A stretch of DNA of 64,000 nt, taken from the NCBI GenBank assembly GCA_009937445.1, contig JAACFM010000006.1, positions 1-64,000 of the forward strand. Reading direction: 5' to 3'. The translations under genes were made by a program, and so were the position numbers. The DNA is from Gammaproteobacteria bacterium (GTDB lineage Bacteria; Pseudomonadota; Gammaproteobacteria; Steroidobacterales; Woeseiaceae). Positions within the stretch are counted from its first letter, which is position 1; the number at the start of each line of letters is the position of its first letter. The notes under the pieces are model-generated. The model did not search any database and was not told where the DNA came from. It was given only the letters and a program-made list of their open reading frames with translations. This document shows positions 31,599 to 41,181 of the stretch, one piece after another.

Positions 31599-31622
31599 CC
31601 CGGGCCGCGGTCGCGGCCCGGG
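31599..31622. terminator. Perfect GC-rich inverted repeat between convergent genes (possible terminator)
   Basis: CCCGGGCCGCG-GT-CGCGGCCCGGG: 11-bp perfect arms, 2-nt spacer; no T tract. Confidence 0.45.
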
Positions 31623-31636
31623 TTCACGCTGATCAG

Positions 31637-33814
31637 TTATTGAGCAATCCGTTCGCTGGCGTCTTTTGCCAACGGCCCACCATTCAGTCTGAGCTGCAGA
31701 AATGCCTGATAGTAATCTGCGGCAGCCTCGGTCATACCGAAGCCTTCGGCAGCACGGCCTTGCCAGTAAGGCAGTTCCGCAAGATAACGATACGTAGGCG
31801 TATCGTCCAGAAAGACAAATGTGGCCTCGCCAATGCGCGTATCAGCGCAAGTACGTAATTCATCTGCGGCCTCCGCAAAATGCCCGCCATCAAGATAAGC
31901 ACGACCGAGTTGTAAACGAATCAACCAGAGGTCTGACATTTCAAGCGCCGACCTCAGCTTATCGATAGCCGCGATATAGTCTCCCTCCTCGCGCAGCAAG
32001 CTGGCACTGATCATCTCTGCGTAAGCGCGAGTTTGTATTTGCAGCTCTTTACCCAACCGCTCCGCAACGGTACGCGCCGTTTCCATATCACCAGCACCAA
32101 TCGCAACCAAAGCGGCTGCCACGCTATGCGATGTCTGCTGAGAATTTGCCAGGACGCTGCGTGCCGCTTCAGCCGCCCGCAATAAATCACCTTCGGCCAG
32201 ATAGGTCTCAGCGATAATCACCAGCTTGCTCGCCGCGCCCGCGGTGTTGCCATCGGCAATAGCGGACTCCACCTCCGCCTCAAGAAGTTGCCTTACCTCG
32301 GCATAATTGCCTAAGTAGGACTCTACATCCGCAAGGCCGATGATTCCGGCAGACTGCCCATACTCACTCTTGGTCGCTTCCCGCATCTGCTGATAGGCAC
32401 CGCGCGCCTCATCGTATTCTCCTCTGTACATCGCGGCGGCGGCCACCGCCAGATAGGAGACTGCATAATCGGGATCGTCTTCAATAAGGTCCCTAGCGAC
32501 TCGATCCGCTTCCTCAAAATCACCGGAATAAGTTGCTAAAAGCGCGAAGTTTGAGCGGTACAGAGCGCTATCAGGATACTGCTGCAAAAGAATAATGCCT
32601 TCATCAGACGCGCGCTGGAAATCCAATGTCAGGAAAGCAACTACCTGCAAATTATTGCGCCCCGCTGCGTCACTCGGAAACCTATCTACAAGCAAACCAA
32701 AGCTCTCTACAGCCTTCTCGTAATTGCCTGTGACGACCGTGTAATACAATCCCAGAGTCCTCAGGCGCTCCCTCTCAGTCATCGTACCCAACAGCGTCAA
32801 TGCCCGTTTCCACAGCTTGTCCGCTTCCTCCGTCTTCCCCAATTTCGTCGTACTTAAGGCCCAGCCGGAAAATGCGCGACCAAAACTCGGGTCTTTTTCT
32901 GTCGCACTTCGATACAACTCTATAGCTTCATCGTGCTTGCCGTCATAAGCGAGAGCCAGGGCACTGACGTAATCGCGAGCTGCCTCAATAGACGACGCTG
33001 TAAAAGTCTCAACTGTCGCAACATTTTTACCCTTTGCCGAATCGTCACCCAGTGCATCACGGACCTCTTCAGAAAGTTTACCGACAGCCGTCAACACGTC
33101 GTTGCGTGAACTTGCTTTAATGCTGACATCGAAAACCTGTTCATTACTGAATAAATCAAGCCCGGACATGGCAAGCTCATAGCCAGCACCGGCGGGTATG
33201 ATAGATCCCGCCAAAACCATCCGGACACCCTCCCTCGCAGCGACCAGTTGGGCCGTCGCTTCGTCCAGTTCATCACTGCCTTCTTTATTTAAGGTCTTCG
33301 AAATTTCTTTCGCACTGGTTCGAAGATACGCCGAAATATGAGGAGCTGACTCAACACCAATAGTCAATGCCTGCTCCAACAGTCCATCAAACATGGCATC
33401 GCCGGTCTGGTTATCAAAATCGGCAATAAGCACCGAGACCGGCTCAAGTTCAACCGCCACTACAGTGCGAGTACCCGTAACATTCATGTACACCGAGAAG
33501 ACGAGAGCAACTACCAACACCCCGATGACGGCGAAATCCGTCTTGCGCCCACCAAACGGCAGGATAAGCGTATCGGTTGGATCCGCCTGAACCTCGATAC
33601 CGGATTCAGTAACGTCGTAAACCCAGGCCAGCACTGCGGTGACGGGAAAACCGATTATCGCGACAATAATGACGGCGCGTAGGGCCCAATCTGGTGCGTC
33701 GAATGCCGGCAGCATAACGCTGGAAGCTTCGATCAGAATCCAGCTGATACCGACATACAGGCCGACGGTACGGAAAACCTCCCGACGTCGTAGCTCTTTG
33801 ATCAGACTATGCAT
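31637..33814 (-). CDS. Membrane-anchored TPR protein with TolB-N-like region
   Basis: N-terminal LIKELRRREVFRTVGLYVGISWILIEASSV, transmembrane segments, VSVLIADFDNQTGDAMFDGLLEQAL, then TPR-like helices. Confidence 0.8.
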   Translation of the reverse strand: MHSLIKELRRREVFRTVGLYVGISWILIEASSVMLPAFDAPDWALRAVIIVAIIGFPVTAVLAWVYDVTESGIEVQADPTDTLILPFGGRKTDFAVIGVLVVALVFSVYMNVTGTRTVVAVELEPVSVLIADFDNQTGDAMFDGLLEQALTIGVESAPHISAYLRTSAKEISKTLNKEGSDELDEATAQLVAAREGVRMVLAGSIIPAGAGYELAMSGLDLFSNEQVFDVSIKASSRNDVLTAVGKLSEEVRDALGDDSAKGKNVATVETFTASSIEAARDYVSALALAYDGKHDEAIELYRSATEKDPSFGRAFSGWALSTTKLGKTEEADKLWKRALTLLGTMTERERLRTLGLYYTVVTGNYEKAVESFGLLVDRFPSDAAGRNNLQVVAFLTLDFQRASDEGIILLQQYPDSALYRSNFALLATYSGDFEEADRVARDLIEDDPDYAVSYLAVAAAAMYRGEYDEARGAYQQMREATKSEYGQSAGIIGLADVESYLGNYAEVRQLLEAEVESAIADGNTAGAASKLVIIAETYLAEGDLLRAAEAARSVLANSQQTSHSVAAALVAIGAGDMETARTVAERLGKELQIQTRAYAEMISASLLREEGDYIAAIDKLRSALEMSDLWLIRLQLGRAYLDGGHFAEAADELRTCADTRIGEATFVFLDDTPTYRYLAELPYWQGRAAEGFGMTEAAADYYQAFLQLRLNGGPLAKDASERIAQ

Positions 33815-33973
33815 TAATGGATATTGACTGCCGTTATATTATTGTGCGCAGAGTCTATCACGACAAATCAGCCTTTAAAGTATGAAGATTCTTGTTATGC
33901 TTGACGGCAGAATTCAACGACTACAATTGCGGCCCGTTTTCTCGGGATTCGTGATCAACTCAGGATAGAAAAC

Positions 33974-35979
33974 TTGCGACAAATACTGCCGGTGTGCGCG
34001 CTCGGGCTAGCGCTTATCTCGCCGGTTTCAGCAAACACAGACGGCGTTGACCTCGACGAAGTGATCGTCACCGCGTCCCGACGGCCCGCCGGATCGGATG
34101 GGCTTTCAACAGCGTTAAGCCTTATCGACCAAGAGAGCGTCCTGCAGCAGAAGTTAACGACCGATGCCCTGATGTCGAATATCGGCGTGTACCTGCAGCA
34201 AACAACACCAGGCCAGGGAGCAGCAATCATTCGCGGCTTGAAAGGTTCAGCGATACTGCATCTGGTCGATGGTATGCCGCTGAGCAACGCTATGTTTCGC
34301 AGCGCTCCAACGCCTTATCTCGCTCTTGTTCCAACGACCGCGGTAGAGCGTGTCGAAGTGGTTCGAGGGACTCCTGCTTCGCTGTACGGAAGCCAGGCCG
34401 TTGGCGGAGTGATTCAGGTTGTCTCGCGAGTACCGAGGTTCGACTCCTCCGACCAGCAAATCCGACGTGACGTGATGGTCTCTTTCGATACCGCCGAGCA
34501 ACTAAGATCGGTCAAAGGTATCGTCGATTTCGGCAATCAGCGGCTGGCGGCTTCGTTGAGTGGCGAATATCTGGAGACAGGCGACCGACGGATCGGTGGC
34601 GGTAGTCGTGTATCCCCTTCTGGATACTCCTCAAAGGCAGCCAGATTCGCTGTTAGTGCAACACCAACGGAATACCAATCGTGGATGCTCGATCTTCATT
34701 TTGTCGAACAGCCGAAAACTCCAAGGATTGATGAGCTGGTACCCGGCTTCGGTCAGACTGAGCCCTCTTCTTCCGAGTTTTTCTTTTCACCCAGCCGACG
34801 GCTGTTCGCACATGCACAGCATATGAGTAACGATGCACTGTTTGAGCTTGACTGGCGCATCGACGCAGCCTGGCAACGTGTCGACGACGATCGAACGACG
34901 CGAAATTTTGAGGCCACGACACGACGCTACGAATCAAATAGCAGCGACTTGTTTGCATTGTCTGTTAGCGCCACCAGTGAAACGGAGCGCACGTCCTGGA
35001 TAATTGGCACCGACATCGAAACAGACGAAATCAGGAGCGCTCGCACGGAAGAAGACATTTTCACAATGCTATCTACAACGGTGCAATCACGCTTTCCAAA
35101 CAGCTCACGAATAGATCAAGCTGCAGTATTTGCAAACATCGACTGGCACGTGTCGGATCCTCACCAGGTAAGCGGTGGAATTCGATTCACCAACGTGAAC
35201 ATTGATATTCCAGACACGCCTGCAAATGATGCTGCAGCAATCAAAATACAGCGATTCAGTGGCGATCTGGGTTGGGTATTCTCATTTAGCGATACGTGGC
35301 AACTAGTCGCCAACGCCGGGCTCGGATTCCGGGCGCCGAATATCGCTGACCTCGGCACACTGGGTGATCGACCGGGGAATCGTTTCAACATACCCAATAC
35401 CAATCTGAAGGAAGAGAGTGTCCGGCAGTTGGACGTTGGTGTGCGGCATCACACTGAGGATCTTCGATTTGAACTCATGATCTACGCTCTGCGTTTTGAT
35501 GATCGAATCACATCGGTTCTCACCGGCGAGGTTACGGCTGACGGACGCGACGTCGTACAGAGCATCAACGCGACTGAGTCTTCCATACATGGCGCGGAAG
35601 CCGGATTGGACATCGATATCTCAGACAGCGCTAGCGTTCACGCCGTCCTGAATTACACCTGGGGCCGGGAGACGCAGGAAACCGGAACGACTCAACCGGC
35701 CGACAGAATTCCACCACTCAGCGGCGAACTGGGCCTGCTGGTCGATCTGAATGCGGAATGGACATTGGAAAGCTGGTTGAGAGTCTCGGCTGACCAGGAT
35801 CGACTCAGTGATCGCGATATTCGCGACGTTCGGATTAACCCGGAAGGCACCGCGGGATGGGCGATCCTGGGAACGAAGGCGAGCTGGAGGCCAAACGACG
35901 TTTGGCCTATCGTGTACACGGCTCCGGCATTGATTCGCCGGGGCGAAATTTCCTGCTTAGCGTCAGGGCGACGTGGTAG
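33974..35979 (+). pseudogene. TonB-dependent receptor with apparent frameshift near the 3' end (raw ORF runs 33974-36094)
   Basis: Signal peptide, DEVIVTASRR TonB-box region, plug (VDGMPLSNAMFR, VERVEVVRGTPASLYGSQAVGGVIQVVSR). The canonical C-terminus LAYRVHGSGIDSPGRNFLLSVRATW* is in the -1 frame, ending at 35979. Confidence 0.75.
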
Positions 35980-37780
35980 CCGGATGTTTGCAGGTGTACG
36001 GCGGGCCGTCGATGCTAATGGGAGAAATACCCTGTGGCTCAAGCACCGCGACCAACGCTGGGAATTTCGTATGATCGAAATACGGATAGCCTAAAAAACT
36101 GGAAAGTCCCTGGAGGTCCAGGTTGGCATCAATAACGAGTTGATGAGCCTTCTGCGGATTTCCATAAACGACATTCACGACAAAACGACTGCCGACATCA
36201 TCGGCGTCACTTTCGAGAAGCTGGAAGTATTTTTCTGCTGCAGCAAGGTCGCCCTCCGCGCAGGCCTGTCGCAGCAGCATCATATTGACATTCTGTTCTG
36301 GAAAATCGCTGCGCCGAACAGAGTCAATAAGTGCTCGCGCTTCATCGGTTGCGCCGCCCCAGAGCAATACGCGATGCCCTTGATAGCCTACAAAAGCATG
36401 ATTCGGGAAGCGTTTGACAGCATCACGTGTCATGGCGACCGCCTCCTCCGTCAAACCGGCAAACAGCATGTTATTCAATAGCTGATTTAAGGTCAGGGCG
36501 TCGTCGCTAACAATGCGCTGGATTTGCGGCAAATATTTTTCGGCAGTCGACCTGTCACGCAGAATCGCTGCGGAGCTAACAACCGCGTTCAGACCATCAA
36601 AATCGTAAGGGTGTTCGGCTAAAAGGCGCTCGGCAAAGTTCATGGCGTCGCGATAACGAAGTTCCGCAGAGGCTTTTAGGGCCTGAAACCTCAATTTCAT
36701 GGTTGGATCGCCAGCAAATCGAATTGCCGCGTCTATCGTACGCTCAAAATTTTCCATGACTTCATCGGCGGTGAATTCGCTTGCACCGTACCCAATGTTC
36801 GCAATCCCCAGCTCATCAACCCAATAGAGCGATTGCCGATAATAGGCCTGTGCAAAATTGGGGTCAGTCCTGGTGGCACGCTCATGGCGATCAAGGGCCG
36901 CACGCCAATCTTCGACACTGCCGTCTACACCAAATTTGCCTTCGAGTGCGAGCCCTTCGAGATAGGCCTCATAAGCTGCGACAGACGCGGTCCCTGCCGA
37001 AACCATTTTCTTCAGCGCCGCCGGATCCATAGCGGTCTTGAGTGCGTTCGCAATCTCAAACGCCACGTCTTCCTGAATGGCAATGACGTCTTTCGGCTTG
37101 CGATCGAAAGTTTCCGACCACAGATGGAAGCCGTCGTTCGCACGAATTAGTTGCGCCGTCACGCGCAAACGATCACCGCCGCGGCGAACAGAACCTTCGA
37201 GAATATGGGCGACGCCCAGCGCAGTCGCTATGGCCGAAATATCCTGATTCTGGCCTTTGTACTGAAAGGACGATGTTCGTGACGCGACCAGCAGATCCGG
37301 TGTTCGCGCCAGCGAGTTCAGAATCTCTTCGGTCAGACCATCGGCGAACCATTCCTGCTCCTTGTCTGATGACATGTTTACGAACGGCAAGACCGCGATG
37401 GAGCGATCAACTGCGACGTCGTCGACAGGGATGTCGGTTGCCTTGTTACTCCACATTGAGTAACCGAGAGCGACAACGAGAGCTGCGATGATGACGTAGT
37501 TGAGCGTACGGCCGGTGGAATGTGTAATCGAGTCAGATGCATCAACCTCAGCCGTCTTTTTCACGCCCTCCGGCGTCATTTCAAATGCCCAGGCAAACAG
37601 CAATGCAAAAGGGAGGCCCAAAAGCAGCAGACCAGCGAACGTTTTTCCGACCCAGACGGGCGCCTCGAACATATCAAAAAGAATATCGCCAACCTGCAAT
37701 GCGACCCAACCCAGCACCATGTAGGCAATCCCTACACGCACCACATTGCGGCGTTTCAATTCAGCGAAAAGTTTTCCCAT
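35963..37780 (-). CDS. Membrane-anchored TPR protein with TolB-N-like region (adenylate-cyclase-associated type)
   Basis: LFAELKRRNVVRVGIAYMVLGWVALQVGDI, RSIAVLPFVNMSSDKEQEWFADGLTEEILNSLA, VRRGGDRLRVTAQLIRANDGFHLWSETFDR. Confidence 0.85.
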   Translation of the reverse strand: MGKLFAELKRRNVVRVGIAYMVLGWVALQVGDILFDMFEAPVWVGKTFAGLLLLGLPFALLFAWAFEMTPEGVKKTAEVDASDSITHSTGRTLNYVIIAALVVALGYSMWSNKATDIPVDDVAVDRSIAVLPFVNMSSDKEQEWFADGLTEEILNSLARTPDLLVASRTSSFQYKGQNQDISAIATALGVAHILEGSVRRGGDRLRVTAQLIRANDGFHLWSETFDRKPKDVIAIQEDVAFEIANALKTAMDPAALKKMVSAGTASVAAYEAYLEGLALEGKFGVDGSVEDWRAALDRHERATRTDPNFAQAYYRQSLYWVDELGIANIGYGASEFTADEVMENFERTIDAAIRFAGDPTMKLRFQALKASAELRYRDAMNFAERLLAEHPYDFDGLNAVVSSAAILRDRSTAEKYLPQIQRIVSDDALTLNQLLNNMLFAGLTEEAVAMTRDAVKRFPNHAFVGYQGHRVLLWGGATDEARALIDSVRRSDFPEQNVNMMLLRQACAEGDLAAAEKYFQLLESDADDVGSRFVVNVVYGNPQKAHQLVIDANLDLQGLSSFLGYPYFDHTKFPALVAVLEPQGISPISIDGPPYTCKHPATTSP

Positions 37781-37812
37781 CGATCAGACTCCCTGTACCG
37801 CGTCAGACCATA

Positions 37813-38154
37813 TCATTCTTTGGTCTTTTTCTTCTTCTTTTTCCGTGGTTTGGGCTTTGGCAGAGCTTCCTCAGTCGCGCGCACAAGCTTGCTTAACCAT
37901 TCATTGTCGTCTATCTCGTCGCCGACTAGAAAAAAGTTCTTCGCACCTTCGTAGGGCGGCGCTTCGACAACATCACCGATATACAACCTCCCCGCTGCAG
38001 TCGGTTTGATAAACAACTGATTATCACAAATCAGTGCGACGACTTTGTCGTGCGAATACAAGGTGGTGCCGCCAAACATGTGCCGATACCGGACATCGCA
38101 AGCCGGATCGATTTGATCGACCACGTAGTCAATGAACTCAGAATCGTTAGCCAT
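37813..38154 (-). CDS. TfoX N-terminal-domain protein
   Basis: VRYRHMFGGTTLYSHDKVVALICDNQLFIKP; lysine-rich C-terminus PRKKKKKKTKE. Confidence 0.82.
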   Translation of the reverse strand: MANDSEFIDYVVDQIDPACDVRYRHMFGGTTLYSHDKVVALICDNQLFIKPTAAGRLYIGDVVEAPPYEGAKNFFLVGDEIDDNEWLSKLVRATEEALPKPKPRKKKKKKTKE

Positions 38155-38170
38155 CGAAAATCCCTGTCCG

Positions 38171-39919
38171 TCACTCGAACCAGTTGATCAAAGTTGCATT
38201 ATCAGGAGCCGTTTTCTTGAGTCGCTCCGTTATCTTCGGCAGGTACATGGTGTTGTAACGCAAACGCGAAATGTGATTGCCATTTTCCTGGTCACCGTTC
38301 CAGCAGTGCTCGGCGCGATCACCGTAATCAACTTCTCCACCGTAGTAAGGTTCGGTGGTGCTTTCCAGAAACTCCTCGGCGAGGTAAACCGCGTTATTCA
38401 AATAGTAGTTGTCCATGTCGCCGACATAGATATTGAGTTTGCCTTCCAGCTTCGGACCAAGCGTTTCCCAATCACGCTTTAGGATATGCGTCAGGTCAAA
38501 ATTCTCTTTCCAGTACTTTGCCACCTCGTGGTCAATTGCGCCTGTCTCCTTGTCCCAGAGGCGAACCGGATAACCGTCCTCACCCATCGGTGAATAGGTT
38601 GCTTCCCAAATATCGTATTGCTGACCGGAGCGAGATTTATCGCCCAACACCGCTTCGAGCCGGTTGTACTGGTACTGGCTGGAATGAACATTGCCAAAAG
38701 TGTCCCGATGGGCCGGGCGCGGCAGCTTCTGAAACTCGCTGTCGTACCAATAGGCATTCTGGTCTGCGTAGATGTCGATCGTCATGTAGGCACGGAAGTC
38801 GATCGGATCCGGACAGCCGATGAATGCACCGTTGTACTCATCCGGATAGAACACCTGCACCGCCATCGCTTCCCAGCCGCCGGTGGAACCACCGTAAGTA
38901 AATCTGGCCCAGCCCTCACCGATGCCGCGAAATTTTTCCTCGATGTAGGGAATCAACTCGTAGGTCAGCGCATCACCGTACGGTCCCTGGCTGGCGGAGT
39001 TCACGGCATAGGAGTCGTCGTAGTACGGCGTAGGATGCTGAATTTCGATCACGATGAAGCGAGGGAAGTCATCACTCGTCCATTGCTTGTAGAAGTCGTG
39101 AGCTTCCTGCTGCTGAATAATGTTATATCCCTCGACATCGAATCGAGCGCTGTATTCCGGTTCAAGATCCGGATCCGGCGGCGCGGGTCGGAAGTCGCCG
39201 AAATCGGCCGGAAAATGCCCATGGAAAATCATCAGCGGATAGCGTGCGTCGGGATTTTCATCAAAACCCTCAGGCAACAGGATATGTGCGCCCACGAACA
39301 TGTCCTCGCCCCAGAACTCCGACAACAGGTCGCTGCGCATGCGTATGTGCTTAATATATTGGGTATCGGCCGGCGGCTCGATGGGCGCGATCACCTGGTC
39401 GAGTACGACTTCTACAGGATCTGAATTCCCCGCGATAATGTCGATCTCCACCGGCGTGGAGTAGAAGTTGCCCGGCTTGGACTTCCATTGTTGCCCTTCA
39501 CCCTGATCGGGAGGCAAGCTCACTGTGACGCCGTTCGAAAGATTGAAATCCTTGTATCGATTCAGCAACGCCTGAACGTAATATTTGCCGGGTGGTACTG
39601 CAGACAAATCCGAGAGCGGAAAACCGATTGCGGTTTTGTCGACCAGCACTTCTCCACCCGCTTGCCAGTTTGAGACATTCATGCCAAAGATCAATTGAGT
39701 GTCGGCAGAATTAGCGATTCTGAAACGCGGCTCGGCGGAGTCCCCTTTCGCGAGCATTAACAGTAAACGACCATCCTGCTGCTCGTCCGTCAGCTGCTCA
39801 TCAAAACGAACACTGAAACGCGGGCCGTTATCGGCAACTGGCGCCTGCTCCGGAACGCAGGCAGAAAACGAAATTCCGATACAGGCAATGATGATTGGAA
39901 GAGGCCAGTGTCGGGACAT
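38171..39919 (-). CDS. Putative esterase lipoprotein (enterochelin esterase-like)
   Basis: MSRHWPLPIIIACIGISFSACVPEQ lipoprotein signal; YGGSTGGWEAMAVQVFYPDEYNGAFIGCPDP. Confidence 0.72.
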   Translation of the reverse strand: MSRHWPLPIIIACIGISFSACVPEQAPVADNGPRFSVRFDEQLTDEQQDGRLLLMLAKGDSAEPRFRIANSADTQLIFGMNVSNWQAGGEVLVDKTAIGFPLSDLSAVPPGKYYVQALLNRYKDFNLSNGVTVSLPPDQGEGQQWKSKPGNFYSTPVEIDIIAGNSDPVEVVLDQVIAPIEPPADTQYIKHIRMRSDLLSEFWGEDMFVGAHILLPEGFDENPDARYPLMIFHGHFPADFGDFRPAPPDPDLEPEYSARFDVEGYNIIQQQEAHDFYKQWTSDDFPRFIVIEIQHPTPYYDDSYAVNSASQGPYGDALTYELIPYIEEKFRGIGEGWARFTYGGSTGGWEAMAVQVFYPDEYNGAFIGCPDPIDFRAYMTIDIYADQNAYWYDSEFQKLPRPAHRDTFGNVHSSQYQYNRLEAVLGDKSRSGQQYDIWEATYSPMGEDGYPVRLWDKETGAIDHEVAKYWKENFDLTHILKRDWETLGPKLEGKLNIYVGDMDNYYLNNAVYLAEEFLESTTEPYYGGEVDYGDRAEHCWNGDQENGNHISRLRYNTMYLPKITERLKKTAPDNATLINWFE

Positions 39920-39991
39920 ATCGGTTCTCAGCTCAGACTTGTTGGACCGCAAGCATACCAGCTGGCAACACAGTGGTAATATGCGCCGCTT

Positions 39992-41098
39992 ATGGTGACG
40001 TCCTTTGAAAATCGGGTAGCAGGCAAACGAGTCATCCTGGGTCTGTCCGGGGGGGTCGACTCCGCTGTGGCCGCTGTACTCTTGCAGCAGGCTGGCGCTG
40101 AAGTCCATGCGTTGCACATGACCAACTGGGAGGATGACGACGGCTATTGTACGGCTGCCGATGATTTGCAGGATGCCCGCAATGTCTGTGAACAGCTCGG
40201 CATTCCCCTGCACCACGTGAACTTTTCGAGACAGTATCGCGATCAGGTTTTTGAGTATTTCCTGGACGAGTATCGAGCCGGACGCACACCGAATCCGGAC
40301 GTTCTTTGCAACCGGGAGATCAAGTTCGGTGTCTTTCGTGACTACGCCAGGCGACTCGGCGGCGATTTACTGGCGACCGGACACTACGCTCAGTCTGGCA
40401 GCGTCGCTGGGCACGGTGCTCTGTTCAAAGGAGCAGACCCCGGCAAGGACCAGAGTTACTTCCTGCACGCCGTCAGTGCCGAGGCCCTGGCAGAAACCGT
40501 GTTTCCACTGGGTAACCTGCAGAAAGGCGACGTCCGTGCGATCGCCCGGGACGCAGGCCTTTCGATTCATGACAAGAAAGACAGCACTGGGATTTGCTTC
40601 ATCGGTGAACGGCCGTTTCGCGAGTTCCTGGCCACCTACCTGCCAGCCAAACCCGGACCGATGCGGACGCCGGGCGGCGAGATCATGGGCACCCATCAGG
40701 GCCTCATGTATCACACACTTGGGCAACGAAAGGGCCTGCAGATCGGCGGCAGGAACGATCGCGGCGAGGAGCCCTGGTATGTCGTTGGCAAACATCTGGA
40801 AGACAATGCGCTGATCGTCGCACAAGGGGAACACGAGATGCTGTTCAGTGACTGGCTGATCGCAACGGACGCGAGCTGGATCGGTTCGGCGCCCGCAGGC
40901 CTCGACGACGGCCTGCGTTGCCGAGCCAAGGTTCGCTACCGCCAGGCCGATCAGGATTGCGTCGTGACGGCACTGGATGCTGGCAAAGTCGAGGTTCGCT
41001 TTGATGCGCGTCAAAAAGCGGTAGCACCCGGTCAATTTGTTGTTTTCTACAACGAAAATCGCTGCCTGGGTGGCGCTGTGATACATCAAATAGGGTAA
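39992..41098 (+). CDS. mnmA: tRNA-specific 2-thiouridylase
   Basis: ILGLSGGVDSAVAAVLLQQAG, TPNPDVLCNREIKFG, GKDQSYFLH, STGICFIGER. Confidence 0.96.
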   Translation: MVTSFENRVAGKRVILGLSGGVDSAVAAVLLQQAGAEVHALHMTNWEDDDGYCTAADDLQDARNVCEQLGIPLHHVNFSRQYRDQVFEYFLDEYRAGRTPNPDVLCNREIKFGVFRDYARRLGGDLLATGHYAQSGSVAGHGALFKGADPGKDQSYFLHAVSAEALAETVFPLGNLQKGDVRAIARDAGLSIHDKKDSTGICFIGERPFREFLATYLPAKPGPMRTPGGEIMGTHQGLMYHTLGQRKGLQIGGRNDRGEEPWYVVGKHLEDNALIVAQGEHEMLFSDWLIATDASWIGSAPAGLDDGLRCRAKVRYRQADQDCVVTALDAGKVEVRFDARQKAVAPGQFVVFYNENRCLGGAVIHQIG

Positions 41099-41181
41099 GC
41101 AGGCACTACGACCTTTCGCTATAATGCGACCCCCTGCGGCCGTCTGGCTGCTTTGTACAACCCGAATTCCGGAGAGACAAC

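Noticed and set aside
33815-33973. Cobalamin riboswitch upstream of the TonB receptor
   Set aside because: Region is only ~160 nt and I see no B12-box-like sequence; the ligand cannot be inferred.
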